DNA of 64,000 nucleotides from Paenalicyclobacillus mengziensis. Lineage in GTDB: Bacteria; Bacillota; Bacilli; Alicyclobacillales; Alicyclobacillaceae. The stretch covers positions 3,386,001 to 3,450,000 of the forward strand of contig NZ_CP071182.1 of the NCBI RefSeq assembly GCF_017298635.1, written 5' to 3'. A model generated the notes under the pieces. The model searched no databases. It worked only from the letters and a program-made list of their open reading frames with translations, and was not told the DNA's origin. The position numbers were made by a program, and so were the translations under genes. Of the stretch, positions 42,886 to 52,722 are shown piece by piece (the first letter of the stretch is position 1; every line of letters begins with the position of its first letter).

Positions 42886-45800
42886 TTGTTACGCAAGTAT
42901 GCAGAGATTGTCAGTCGGCTCAGATGGCTCATCATCGTTCTATGGATTGCAGCAGTGGCAGCAGTCTTGCTGTTCTTGCCGAAGTTGCAGGATGTGGTCT
43001 CGCATCAAAGCCAGACCTACTTGCCAAACAACGCACAAAGTGTGATTGCGGGTAACCTCGCCAATCAGATCGACACGAAACACCAGGCGCAAAGTACTGT
43101 CGTTATTGCTATCAACAATCCAACTGGATTGACACAGACCGATAAGCAGTATTTGACAGACAGGATGAACACCTTAAACAACAACCAATCGCACTATCAC
43201 GTTACATATGTCGAGGACGCTGCTAATTCGCCAAGCAGTGTCAGCAGCAAGTTTATCAGCAAGGATAACACGACGGAAATAGCCATGGTGGGACTGTCGC
43301 AGGGCATCACAGACCCAAATATGAAAAGTACGTTGCAGAATTTGTATGGATCGTTTAGCAACAGCCCTGCTGGAGCAAAAGTCTACTTTACCGGTGATGT
43401 GCCGATTCAGGAGGACGAGATTCTTGTCAGCCAACAGGCCACGCAAAAGACCGCTGTGGTCACCGTCATTCTCGTGCTTGCCATTCTGCTGATTGTGTTT
43501 CGATCTATCCTCGCCCCACTCTTGACCCTGATTGCGATTGGTCTCTCCTACCTCGTATCGTCCGGCGTGGTCGCTTGGGCGGCCGAGCACGGCCTCCCTG
43601 TGTCGACGTTCACACAGACCTTTCTCATCGCCATCTTAATGGGTGCCGGGACCGACTATACGATGATTATGATGAACCGATTCCGGGAGGAACTTACGCG
43701 GTCGCATGACCGGCAGGAGGCCCTTACTAAGGCACTGCAGGGCGTTTCAAAGACAGTCATGTTCAGCGCGCTCACCGTCCTTGTTTCATTTGCGGTGCTC
43801 TACTTTGCCCGTTTTGGACTGTATCGCTCTGCTGTTGGTGTCTCCATCGGCATATTCATCACACTCATCACTTGCCTGACCTTGGTGCCTGCGCTGATGA
43901 GTGTGCTCGGTCGCGCCCTGTACTGGCCGCAGCATCCAAAACCAGGGTCAGAACACCGCCCGTCGCGAATCTGGGGCTTTACTGGTACCGTATCCACGAA
44001 ACATCCGTGGATCACGCTGCTGATACTCGCTGTCGTCCTCACACCAATTGCCCTGCTGTTCAGCAATGACCGAACTTTCAACCCGATGATTGATATTCCA
44101 AACTCTGCTTCCGTGAGCGGATTCAATGTCGTTGCAAAGGCATTTGGCGAAGGCCAAGCGATGCCGACAACCGTGGTTGTCCAGACAAGTGCCAACCTGC
44201 GAACGCCGAATGGAATGGCGACCATTAACCAGATTTCGAGGACCCTTGCAGCAGTCCCGGGGGTCCAAGAGGTAGACAGCGCGACGCAGCCGGTTGGGAA
44301 GGTCATTCAAGGGTTTCAGTTGGCTTACCAAAATGACCAGGCCAGTGCTGGACTGAAACAAGTGGCGAGCGGGCTGTCCACTTTGTCGTCAAATCTCAAC
44401 AGCAGTACAGGTAAGGGTGGGACTTCACGAATCAGCAAGTTACAGAGCGGATCGGCGCAAGTGACCTCCGGCATCACAGGCATCGCCAATGGCGCGTCCA
44501 AGCTTGCGAGTAACAGCAATCAACTCGCATCCGGGGCAGAAGGGCTGTCACAGGGCATCTCCAAAGTCAGCTCTGGTGTCTCATCGCTGTCGTCCGGTGC
44601 CTCACAAATTGCCACCTCTGATGAACAACTTGCAGGTGCCGCGAGCACACTGGCGAACGCCATTGCAGCGTGGGCGAAACAACATCCTTCTGCAGCACAG
44701 TCGCCTTCGTGGCAGCAGATTCAACAGCTGGCCACGCAACTCAGCCAAGGCACGCAAAAGACTGCCCAAGCTACCGGTCAGTTAGCGGCTGGTGCAAAGC
44801 AAACTGCGAGCGCGATGCCAAGCTTGCAGGGTGGTGCGAGCAAACTGGCGGGCGGTGCAAAGCAGTTTTCGCAGGGAGCCAGCCAACTTGCATCCGGCGC
44901 AAATCAGTTAGCACCAGGTAGTCAGCAAATCACCCACGGCATCGCCGCCCTGAATGCCGCCATGGGTACTGAGGTGTCCGGGCTGGGCAAGGCTGCCTCC
45001 GGCGCTTCTCAGATGGAAACGGGTGTCACCAAGGTCCAGAACTTCCTGCATCAATCAAGGCTTGCGAGTGACCCCGGCTTCTACATTCCACAGAGTACAC
45101 TCAATACCAACAACGAATTGAAGCAAGCGATGGATTCGTATATCTCGTCAAATGGTCATATCGCGAAGTTTAGTGTCATTTTGAACTCTAACCCGTACTC
45201 AATGACAGCGATTAACACCATGACCCCTTTACAACGGGCCGCACAGACGGCTCTCGCCTCAAGCCCCATTGGCCATGGCAGCGTTTATATTGGCGGTACA
45301 ACGGGCATTCAAGCCAATATGAACGAGTTGTCGAGTCAGGACTTTGTTCGCACAATGGCCATCGTGTTCATCGCTATCTTTATCCTGCTGGCCTTGATGC
45401 TACGGTCCATCCTGACACCTTTGTTTACACTGCTGTCGTTGGCAGCAACCTATTTCGTGACCATGGGTATCATCCAAAACATCGCGGTACACCTGCTGCA
45501 TCACGCTGGTGTCGCGTGGGCTGTGCCATTCTTTGGCTTCCTGCTTTTAGTGGCCCTTGGCGTTGACTACAGCATCTTCCTGACGTCCCGATTCGACGAA
45601 GAGTACCGTGCCGGATACGGTCCCATCACGGCCATCCGCCGTGCGATGCGCACCATGGGTAACGTCGTGTTTTCAGCAGCGTTGATTATGGCAGGCACGT
45701 TTGGGTCGATGACCATCACCAACATGTCTACACTCGTTGAGATTGGTATGGCGATTGTGATCGGGCTGTTTCTCTACACCTTCGTGCTGCTTGCATTCTT

Positions 45801-45963
45801 CACGCCTGCTGTGATTGGAATCATTGGTCGCGCGCACGCCTGGCCGTTTATCCGGGTCACGGACGACGATGACAGGAATGGACGAGACCTTGTCTCGGGC
45901 CAAAAGTCCGGGCCTGATGACGAGGGCGGTACGGCAGGGCCCAGAAGTCTGAAAACAACCTAA
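42886..45963 (+). CDS. MMPL/RND-family transporter (YdfJ-like)
   Basis: 1025 residues, TTG start nine bases after AAAGGAG. Two halves of about six membrane segments each, with the MMPL motif in LMGAGTDYTMIMMNRFREE (first half) and LVALGVDYSIFLTSRFDEEYR (second half). The second extracytoplasmic loop (about 490-720) is a long low-complexity coiled segment of repeated ASGA, LASGA, SQGI and related units, seen in actinobacterial and Bacilli MMPL proteins. It exports lipids, siderophore-like or toxic compounds using the proton gradient. It is regulated by the adjacent MarR (inferred from the shared palindrome). Confidence 0.92.
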   Translation: MLRKYAEIVSRLRWLIIVLWIAAVAAVLLFLPKLQDVVSHQSQTYLPNNAQSVIAGNLANQIDTKHQAQSTVVIAINNPTGLTQTDKQYLTDRMNTLNNNQSHYHVTYVEDAANSPSSVSSKFISKDNTTEIAMVGLSQGITDPNMKSTLQNLYGSFSNSPAGAKVYFTGDVPIQEDEILVSQQATQKTAVVTVILVLAILLIVFRSILAPLLTLIAIGLSYLVSSGVVAWAAEHGLPVSTFTQTFLIAILMGAGTDYTMIMMNRFREELTRSHDRQEALTKALQGVSKTVMFSALTVLVSFAVLYFARFGLYRSAVGVSIGIFITLITCLTLVPALMSVLGRALYWPQHPKPGSEHRPSRIWGFTGTVSTKHPWITLLILAVVLTPIALLFSNDRTFNPMIDIPNSASVSGFNVVAKAFGEGQAMPTTVVVQTSANLRTPNGMATINQISRTLAAVPGVQEVDSATQPVGKVIQGFQLAYQNDQASAGLKQVASGLSTLSSNLNSSTGKGGTSRISKLQSGSAQVTSGITGIANGASKLASNSNQLASGAEGLSQGISKVSSGVSSLSSGASQIATSDEQLAGAASTLANAIAAWAKQHPSAAQSPSWQQIQQLATQLSQGTQKTAQATGQLAAGAKQTASAMPSLQGGASKLAGGAKQFSQGASQLASGANQLAPGSQQITHGIAALNAAMGTEVSGLGKAASGASQMETGVTKVQNFLHQSRLASDPGFYIPQSTLNTNNELKQAMDSYISSNGHIAKFSVILNSNPYSMTAINTMTPLQRAAQTALASSPIGHGSVYIGGTTGIQANMNELSSQDFVRTMAIVFIAIFILLALMLRSILTPLFTLLSLAATYFVTMGIIQNIAVHLLHHAGVAWAVPFFGFLLLVALGVDYSIFLTSRFDEEYRAGYGPITAIRRAMRTMGNVVFSAALIMAGTFGSMTITNMSTLVEIGMAIVIGLFLYTFVLLAFFTPAVIGIIGRAHAWPFIRVTDDDDRNGRDLVSGQKSGPDDEGGTAGPRSLKTT

Positions 45964-45986
45964 ATCACGGTCATCAACCGTCTTAA

Positions 45987-46015
45987 AAGGCCCAGCCTTC
46001 TCGCTGGGCCTTTTT
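45987..46015 (+). terminator. Terminator of the MMPL gene
   Basis: GGCCCAGC pairs with GCTGGGCC around a 6-base loop, followed by TTTTTG; a run of A precedes it. Confidence 0.92.
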
Positions 46016-46244
46016 GTCTTGTGGCTTGGTTGCCAGCCTGTCGTATCACCTCGTGGCTGCCACTGTCCGAGAACAGCGTCAGTGTTAGCTGGATTCTATA
46101 CGAAGGAGCTGACCACGGCTGTAGCAGTCACATTTATATTTTTTTATACGCACGACGGGAAATCCGACGTAAAATATTCAGTGAACGAAATGAAAATGGG
46201 ATGTCGACATCAAGCCCTTCATGTGGGACAGGAGGATGAATCGC

Positions 46245-47009
46245 ATGCGTCTTTCTCGTGTACTAAAGCGGGGACTGTATATCATCCTTGGAATGGTCGT
46301 AATCGGGGCATTGGGGTTTGGAGGATTAGATGTTTACTTTACGAATTTCTTCCCAATCTCCAGGAAGTTGTCACAAGCAGCAGCACTAAGGATAGAAACA
46401 CATCACATCCATCCGCTCACCTTCAACCAAATTCCAGAGACTTTCCTCCGGGCCATTATCGCCACCGAGGACAGGCACTTTTATTCGGAACCAGGAATTG
46501 ACCCTGAGGGTATTATTCGCGCAGCAGTGGTTGACATTCGAGCTGGCGCCTATGTTCAGGGTGGATCCACCATCACCCAACAGTTGGTGGATAACACATT
46601 GCTCGGCAAGCAAAAAACGCTGCATCGAAAAATCTTGCAAGCCCTGTACGCCATCGGCATCTATGACACAGTGAGCAAGCCGGATGTGCTGACCCTTTAC
46701 ACAAACCTGATTTACTACGGTCATGGGGCGTATGGGCTATACAATGCGGCTGAAACGTACTTTGGTAAACCTCCGTGGAAACTCAACACCAATCAATTGA
46801 CACTGCTCGCTGGGTTGCCGAACTCGCCCCACCTACTCAACCCTGACCATTCGTTAAGACTCGCCGAACTTCGACAACGGCAAGTCATTGACAGCATGGT
46901 TGACACCCACGTCATATCGAATAGTAAGGCAAGCAGCATTTTAGATGAACCCCTAGGTCTGCAAGGGCAAAACACGGAGAACCCTTTGCACAACATGAAG
47001 AGCCTTTGA
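46245..47009 (+). CDS. Monofunctional peptidoglycan glycosyltransferase (GT51)
   Basis: 254 residues from the ATG nine bases after GGAGG. One N-terminal membrane helix (GLYIILGMVVIGALGFGGL), then the transglycosylase motifs IIATEDRHFYSEPGID, QGGSTITQQLVDN, HRKILQALYAIGIYDTVSKPD and ETYFGKPPWKL. The first motif normally reads EDxxFxxHxGxD; here the His is Glu. It polymerises lipid II on the outer side of the membrane, or acts on another glycan if the substitution matters. No transpeptidase domain. Confidence 0.88.
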   Translation: MRLSRVLKRGLYIILGMVVIGALGFGGLDVYFTNFFPISRKLSQAAALRIETHHIHPLTFNQIPETFLRAIIATEDRHFYSEPGIDPEGIIRAAVVDIRAGAYVQGGSTITQQLVDNTLLGKQKTLHRKILQALYAIGIYDTVSKPDVLTLYTNLIYYGHGAYGLYNAAETYFGKPPWKLNTNQLTLLAGLPNSPHLLNPDHSLRLAELRQRQVIDSMVDTHVISNSKASSILDEPLGLQGQNTENPLHNMKSL

Positions 47010-47061
47010 TGTCACGGCATGAATCCTGTCTACTGCTCCCCATGTGCGAGTTCTCTAAACA

Positions 47062-47094
47062 AACAAGCCGCTCCGTGACCGAGAGCGGCTTGTT
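47062..47094. terminator. Bidirectional terminator between GT51 and amino acid permease genes
   Basis: AACAAGCCGCTC pairs with GAGCGGCTTGTT around a 9-base loop; A/T runs flank it on both sides. It lies between two converging genes. Confidence 0.85.
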
Positions 47095-47132
47095 CCATCA
47101 CGAACTTGAATTTATCATCCTTTGTCTTACAT

Positions 47133-48626
47133 TCACGATTCGTCCATTTCAAAATTACATTCCTCGAGTGGAACAACTTTCGTTTTCTTCGCAAACTTAT
47201 AACCGAGCCACAATGCAAGAAACAGCGGAATGCCAATGTAGATGGCTGTAATACCTGCCCAGTCAATATTGCCCCCAGTAAATGCTGTGTAGTCTTGTCC
47301 AAAGATGACAATCAGACACAACCCAACTGCAAAAATGGGTCCGAACGGATACCACTTCGCCTTGTAAGGAAGCTTGCTTAAATCACGTCCCTGTGCCACA
47401 TAGGCCTTACGGAACCGGTAATGACTGATGGCAATGCCGAGCCACGCGATGAATCCGGTCAGTGCAGCGGAATTTAAGAGCCAGTTGTAAACCACGCTGT
47501 TTCCAAACAGGGATGACAAGAACGCTGCAAATCCAATCGCGATGTTGATATACAGCGCGTTTGAAGGAACCCCTTTACGATTGACTTTGGCTAAGAACTT
47601 CGGTGCCTTGCCGCCCTTCGCAAGTGCCCAGAGCATCCGTGTTGAAACGTAAATCGAAGAATTCCCTGCAGACAACACGGCCGTTAGAATGACCGCATTC
47701 ATCACCGATGCTGCAGCCGCAAGACCAGCACGCTGGAAAACCAACGTGAACGGGCTGACCGCAATGTTGTTTACGCTCGCCTTTAACAGGTTCGGATCGG
47801 TATAAGGAATCAACATACCAATCACAAAGATGGCCAACACGTAAAACAGCAAAATTCTCCAGAAGATCTGCTTGACTGCCTTCGGTACATTCTTCGCCGG
47901 ATCGTCACTTTCACCAGCAGCAAGTCCAACGACTTCTGTACCCTGAAAAGCGTATCCAGCGATTAAAACTGTGCCGAAAACGGCCGTGAAGCCACCGTGA
48001 ATTGACGATCCGCCCAGATTAAAGTTATGGAATCCCGTCGGATGACCGGTGAAAACTCCGAAAATCATGGCCACACCGACAATCAAGAAGATAATAATCG
48101 TTACTACCTTAATCCCCGCAAACCAATACTCACCTTCGCCATAGCCTTTGACAGAAAAAACGTTGAGTAAAAACAAGATGACGAGGAAAATGGCGCTCCA
48201 CAGAATTGCAGGTGTATTTGGAAACCAGTACTTCATCACGAGGGCGCCCGCTGAGAGTTCAGCCGGAATGACCGTCGCCCACGAAAACCAATAGTTCCAT
48301 CCGAAGGCGAAGCCCAAAGCGGGATCGACAAACCGTGTTGCGTAGGTTTCAAACGATCCCGACACCGGCAACAACGTCGCCATTTCCCCGAGACCCGTCA
48401 TCACAAAATACACCATGATGCCAACGACGATGTAAGCGATGAGTGAGCCACCCGCACCTGCAGAACTAATGGTCGATCCGCTCGCCACAAAGAGTCCGGT
48501 TCCAATTGCGCCACCGATTGCGATCATGGATAGATGCCGGGACTTCAAATCACGTCTTAGTTTGTCTGGGTTGTTTCTAGTGTCACGAGATGATAGATTC
48601 GAAAGGTCCTCTGCTGCTTGTCCCAT
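47133..48626 (-). CDS. APC-family amino acid permease
   Basis: 497 residues from the ATG eight bases after GGGTGG (a GTG four codons earlier overlaps it). The first helix has the APC marker IAIGGAIGTGLFVASGSTIS; TLLPVSGSFETYATRFVDPALGF and GYAFQGTEVVGLAAGESDDP identify the AAT/LysP-GABA permease group. Twelve membrane segments. It takes up a cationic or neutral amino acid. A promoter with TTGTGC, 17 bases, TATGCT lies on the minus strand at about 48675-48710. Confidence 0.9.
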   Translation of the reverse strand: MGQAAEDLSNLSSRDTRNNPDKLRRDLKSRHLSMIAIGGAIGTGLFVASGSTISSAGAGGSLIAYIVVGIMVYFVMTGLGEMATLLPVSGSFETYATRFVDPALGFAFGWNYWFSWATVIPAELSAGALVMKYWFPNTPAILWSAIFLVILFLLNVFSVKGYGEGEYWFAGIKVVTIIIFLIVGVAMIFGVFTGHPTGFHNFNLGGSSIHGGFTAVFGTVLIAGYAFQGTEVVGLAAGESDDPAKNVPKAVKQIFWRILLFYVLAIFVIGMLIPYTDPNLLKASVNNIAVSPFTLVFQRAGLAAAASVMNAVILTAVLSAGNSSIYVSTRMLWALAKGGKAPKFLAKVNRKGVPSNALYINIAIGFAAFLSSLFGNSVVYNWLLNSAALTGFIAWLGIAISHYRFRKAYVAQGRDLSKLPYKAKWYPFGPIFAVGLCLIVIFGQDYTAFTGGNIDWAGITAIYIGIPLFLALWLGYKFAKKTKVVPLEECNFEMDES

Positions 48627-48840
48627 GTTGTTATCCACCCTTATTTTTATACAGAATCATGAATAACTTAACCACGGTTTATAGCATAGTCACCTTTTCG
48701 ACATTGCACAATACCAAAGATCACTTTTTTCGATACAATATATTCCTCAGTTGGATGGATCCACAGAGAGTGGCACATCGCATCGAGTTCCGACTCGGAG
48801 CACCAATCAACCCCCATTCTCACTGCACAGTCAGATATCG

Positions 48841-49944
48841 TCAGCGGTTAAAGCCACGAACAATCTGTACACGAGCGTTCTCCTTCGAACGCCACGTCCA
48901 TAACCTACTTAAGGCGTAGTTCCAAAATGTTGCTACGATGATGCCCATGAGATTGGCGATCAGGTAATGAACGCTAAATTTGTAAAACAACAAGCTTAGA
49001 ACCCCGACGTTGATACCAATTCCGACTAGGGATGTGGCGAAATACTTCCAAGCGCGAACCAGCCACCCACTCCCCCGTACGTCAGACCATGTAACTCTGT
49101 CGTTGAGCGTAAAATTGGACGCCAGTGCAATCAGCGAAGCAATCACACTTGCAACCGCGACCTCCACATGGAGTCGCACCATGAGGTCATAGCAGACCAT
49201 GTTCATGAAAACACCTGAGACGCCGACTGCCGCGAACAAGAAGAAGCGCCTATCTTGAGGGCTTTCCGAGGCGAGTCTCAGCAAATGTCGGATGTAGTTC
49301 CATTGTTCGGCGAGTGACATTTTCGACACGCCCGCATTTCGAGGCTGGAATCGATACGGGATTTCAGTCACGCGCGAGTAATTTCCTCTGACCAATATCT
49401 CGATAAGGATCTTCCAACCAATCGGTTTAAGTTCCACACCCTCAATGACATTTCGACGAAATGCAAAAAAACCACCGGTTGGGTCGTTGATTCGGCGTAC
49501 ACGTTTCAAGAGAGCCTTACCCATGTATCTAGCAACAGCCGATACCAGTTTACGATGTGGCTTCAAGCCGCCATCATCCCCACCCGGTACAAACCGACTA
49601 GGAATCACAATTTCGGCGCCTGCATTTAGTTCGTCAAGCATTGCCAGCAGCATTTCTGGTGGATGTTGCATGTCCGCATCCATGACGGCCACATAATCTC
49701 CGCGAGCAATACGAAAGCCCTGAACTACAGCTGTCCCAAGTCCCCGCTCGTGGTCGCGGTGGACAAACCGAATATGCGGGTCTCGCGCTGCAAGAGAAGA
49801 TAGAATGTTAGGCGTATCATCCCGGCTGTCATCGACAAAGACAATCTCGTATGCAGTCTTCTGGGATAGAGTGTTGCCGATGACTTGCGCGACCAACTCC
49901 ACGTTCTCAAGCTCGTTATATGTTGGAATCACAATACTTAGCAT
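48841..49944 (-). CDS. GT2 polyprenyl-phosphate glycosyltransferase fused to GtrA-type flippase domain
   Basis: 367 residues. Residues 1-225 form a DPM1/CsbB-like GT2 domain: LSIVIPTYNELENVELV, EIVFVDDSRDDTP, VAVMDADMQHPPEML (catalytic Asp-x-Asp), EIPYRFQPRNAGVSKMSL. Residues about 235-360 form four membrane helices of the GtrA/GtcA family: FLFAAVGVSGVFMNMVCYDL, FTLNDRVTW, IGINVGVLSLLFYKF, NLMGIIVATFWNYALSRLWTW. It should make undecaprenyl-phosphate-sugar and help flip it. Divergent, 350 bases away, is a large GT-C-like protein that could be the final transferase. Confidence 0.88.
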   Translation of the reverse strand: MLSIVIPTYNELENVELVAQVIGNTLSQKTAYEIVFVDDSRDDTPNILSSLAARDPHIRFVHRDHERGLGTAVVQGFRIARGDYVAVMDADMQHPPEMLLAMLDELNAGAEIVIPSRFVPGGDDGGLKPHRKLVSAVARYMGKALLKRVRRINDPTGGFFAFRRNVIEGVELKPIGWKILIEILVRGNYSRVTEIPYRFQPRNAGVSKMSLAEQWNYIRHLLRLASESPQDRRFFLFAAVGVSGVFMNMVCYDLMVRLHVEVAVASVIASLIALASNFTLNDRVTWSDVRGSGWLVRAWKYFATSLVGIGINVGVLSLLFYKFSVHYLIANLMGIIVATFWNYALSRLWTWRSKENARVQIVRGFNR

Positions 49945-50296
49945 TTCGTTGCACCTCTTTGATAAGGGATCACATTGCCTGCAGACAGATGATTGATGTC
50001 AAACTGGTCACCATACAAACAGACCATGGAAAGGTCAATTAAGTTCAAAGTTTCGCTTGCGATATTTCGTAACGGTTGGGGTCCTTGTGATGAGTGGATG
50101 ATGGAGGCAGGTCGCAACGATTCACGAGTCGTAAAGAACGCGCCGTCTATCAGGCATGAAACAGCCATCAAGAGCATATGAACTTATTTGTCGCTGTAAC
50201 CCTCTATAAGAGATAGGCAAACATCTGATTGACTATGGATTTTTTACAGTTCGAACACTAGGTTAAACATTACGGCACTTTATCCAGGAGAAGATT
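49945..50296. other. 352-base divergent intergenic stretch
   Basis: Separates the GT2-GtrA gene from the GT-C-like gene and so must hold both promoters. No strong palindrome or repeat seen. The right end carries CCAGGAGAAG, the ribosome site of the GT-C-like gene. Confidence 0.5.
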
Positions 50297-52093
50297 ATGT
50301 CCATACAGATGACTCAGACAGAACCCATCAAAGAACCCTTCACGTCTCGACGGCCACTGCAAAACGCGGTGTTCCTACTGAGCACGTTGCTTATCGCTTG
50401 TTTACCTGCCTTACTCTTGTTCAGCAAAGTGATTGCATCGCCGACGAACGTCTATATTGGACGCAATCAGGACTCTGGACAATTCATGTGGTACTTAGGA
50501 TGGTTCTGGCATGCCATCTTTCATGGCCTCAACCCTTTTGTAACGACCAACTTAAACTACCCGCATGGTGTGAACTTAATATGGAATACATCCATAGTTA
50601 CCGAGGCGATTTTATTCGGACCGCTGGTATACCTCGTAAATCCAGTGCTTGCTTTTAACGCTTTGGTCGCTTTTGACCTCATCTCATTAGGGGTACTCGG
50701 CACACTGATTTTGAAGAAATTAGGGGTCAGGAGTTGGGTGGCTGTCTTCTCTGGTGCATTGTTCGAGTGCTCTCCAGCCATCATCAACCAGTTGGTGGAT
50801 GGCCATGTCAACCTCACCTCGGCGCCAGTATTTCTGCTTCTCGCTTTGTATCTAGGCTTACATGTTGTCATGCAGAGGCCAAGGAAAATACTGCTCCTTG
50901 CCATACTGACGGGGCTTTCACTGGCCATGGAATTCTATTCGTCATCAGAAGTCTTTACGACGACAGTCATCACGTTCGTCGTGTTTCTGATACTGGCTCT
51001 TCTGTTGAACTTTAGGAATTTTGTGACACTAACAAGAAACGTGCCACTTCGGTTTTATCTCGGTACCGCATTAACAGCCATAACCCTCATCCTGCCTGGA
51101 TTGTTTGTATATTTCTTTGGACCGTACAGAACACATATCGCGGGTCCACTGGTACCCTATGATCACTGGGTCACAAACCTGTTTCACCTGTTCATCCCGA
51201 CCCAGGCACAACTACTTCACTCGAAATCAACGGAATATGTGGATTCACTGACGAACGTGAACCTGACTGAAATTAACGGGTATCTCGGTATTCCTATGCT
51301 CATCAGCGTCATCTGGGCAGGGACAAGAATGTGGTCTAACAAGTACATACAAGTGCTGACGCTGTCGATGGTTTTCATTGTCCTGTTGTCGATGGGCCCG
51401 CACTTACATATTCTCGGCATCACGACATCACTACGACTTCCTTGGTTCTACATTGGGAAATTACCTATCATCGGAGATATTCTTCCAAGCCGCTTGATGA
51501 TCTATGCCGATATTGCATGTGTAATCAGTGTGGCCTTGTCACTCGAACATTCCCTGCAAGAGGGCAGCAGAGTCAAGCGGGGCGCGGCTGTTATGATGGT
51601 TCTTCTAGCACTCATCCTCACTTGGCTGCCGAACGCAAATTTCCCAAGACAGACAGTACCACCCTCTGTGTCCGCAGTGGAACGTGAGGGGGCACTGTAC
51701 CCATTGTTGAAAGGTCACCCTACGACCATCATCACGGCGAACTATTGGACCTTCGGGTTCAATATGCAGTTTCTTGCTGAAGATAACTACACCATCCCTG
51801 TAAACAATGTGTACGCATTCCCATATACAAGCTACGCCGAATTTGGTCGTTTGCAGAGGTATGCGCCCAACCAGTTTCTCTTTTCGTCCACGTACTATTC
51901 TCTCAGCGACCGCCTTGCCTTGCGTGATGTGGAGAAGTACATCCAAGCGAGATCACCACAGAGATTTTTATACATCGGCACAACTACGTCCGCCATACCC
52001 AAACCTCTGTATCAGGCGTTAACAGACCTTTGTGGGAAACCCGTGCAAACATCTCACGATGTAGTCTGGCTAGTTCCAAAACACCTAGATTGA
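50297..52093 (+). CDS. GT-C-like integral membrane glycosyltransferase (YfhO-type candidate)
   Basis: 598 residues, about 11-12 membrane segments. The first extracellular loop after helix 1 holds YIGRNQDSGQFMWYLGWFW, with an acidic residue in the position of the GT-C catalytic Asp. A long second loop includes YPHGVNLIWNTSIV. The C-terminal 150 residues are extracytoplasmic (PNQFLFSSTYYSLSDRLALRD). The start ATG follows AGGAGA. By analogy with CsbB/GtcA/YfhO it may move a sugar from a lipid carrier to teichoic acid or a glycan outside. The specific family assignment is inference. Confidence 0.65.
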   Translation: MSIQMTQTEPIKEPFTSRRPLQNAVFLLSTLLIACLPALLLFSKVIASPTNVYIGRNQDSGQFMWYLGWFWHAIFHGLNPFVTTNLNYPHGVNLIWNTSIVTEAILFGPLVYLVNPVLAFNALVAFDLISLGVLGTLILKKLGVRSWVAVFSGALFECSPAIINQLVDGHVNLTSAPVFLLLALYLGLHVVMQRPRKILLLAILTGLSLAMEFYSSSEVFTTTVITFVVFLILALLLNFRNFVTLTRNVPLRFYLGTALTAITLILPGLFVYFFGPYRTHIAGPLVPYDHWVTNLFHLFIPTQAQLLHSKSTEYVDSLTNVNLTEINGYLGIPMLISVIWAGTRMWSNKYIQVLTLSMVFIVLLSMGPHLHILGITTSLRLPWFYIGKLPIIGDILPSRLMIYADIACVISVALSLEHSLQEGSRVKRGAAVMMVLLALILTWLPNANFPRQTVPPSVSAVEREGALYPLLKGHPTTIITANYWTFGFNMQFLAEDNYTIPVNNVYAFPYTSYAEFGRLQRYAPNQFLFSSTYYSLSDRLALRDVEKYIQARSPQRFLYIGTTTSAIPKPLYQALTDLCGKPVQTSHDVVWLVPKHLD

Positions 52094-52175
52094 CCCAAGA
52101 GGCCTCCGTCCTTTCTAGCCATCACCTCCCCCGAACACATTTTACGTTCAAACACTTTCATTTGAACACTTTGGT

Positions 52176-52346
52176 TTACTGATTCGGCAGAACTAATACA
52201 ATCGCATATTTAGACGGTTGATATGGAGAGCTAATCATCTGAAACTGTGGCTTTCCAGACTTTTTTTCATCACAAATCCACTGTTCAAACCACTGCCGTT
52301 CTTCCATTTCTAAATCCATCATCACCGATTCATCGTTAAGTTTCAC
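52176..52346 (-). CDS. Small acidic hypothetical protein
   Basis: 56 residues from the GTG seven bases after GGGAGG. It begins VKLNDESVMMDLEMEERQWF and ends PYQPSKYAIVLVLPNQ. No signal peptide or membrane segment. No family recognised. It stands alone between the GT-C-like gene and the SPW gene. Confidence 0.5.
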   Translation of the reverse strand: MKLNDESVMMDLEMEERQWFEQWICDEKKSGKPQFQMISSPYQPSKYAIVLVLPNQ

Positions 52347-52722
52347 CAAAATTCCTCCCAAATCCGTTTATGCTCAGCACTCATGGTGGTTTCATAAACC
52401 ACGATGAAACATATGCAGTTAGACCGTTCTTTGCTAACTGCAATGTAATGGATGTGTGGTACAGTTCAGCACTACAACGTGGAACACTGGGCTAAGAACA
52501 TTGCGCAAAGGAGATGTTGCGAGGAGGGAATGACAGTCGATAACGTGAATGACTCCGAAGGACTTTTCGCTTCGGAGTGGCAGGAGTGGCAGATAAACGA
52601 AAAGGGCACCGTAGGTTTCCCGTTGCCCCTAAAGAATGGCATGAGAATCTGAAGCAGGGACGAGGTACAACAGAAGTTCGGTGCATTCAACCTTAATCCT
52701 CGTCGTGGCACTCTGACCGGAT
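52347..52722. other. 376-base stretch with one hairpin, no certain gene
   Basis: Contains a perfect stem ACTCCGAAG/CTTCGGAGT with a nine-base loop at 52552-52578. A short plus-strand frame at 52530-52652 (40 residues) has GGAGG only two bases before its ATG, too close to be trusted. A/T-rich 5' part, GC-balanced 3' part. Confidence 0.45.

Noticed and set aside
43800-44360. Two long minus-strand frames (168 and 137 codons) inside the MMPL gene
   Set aside because: Antisense shadows of a clear transporter; codon pattern fits only the plus strand.
52530-52652. 40-residue plus-strand small protein
   Set aside because: Its GGAGG is only two bases from the ATG and a 9-bp hairpin lies inside the frame; not supportable.
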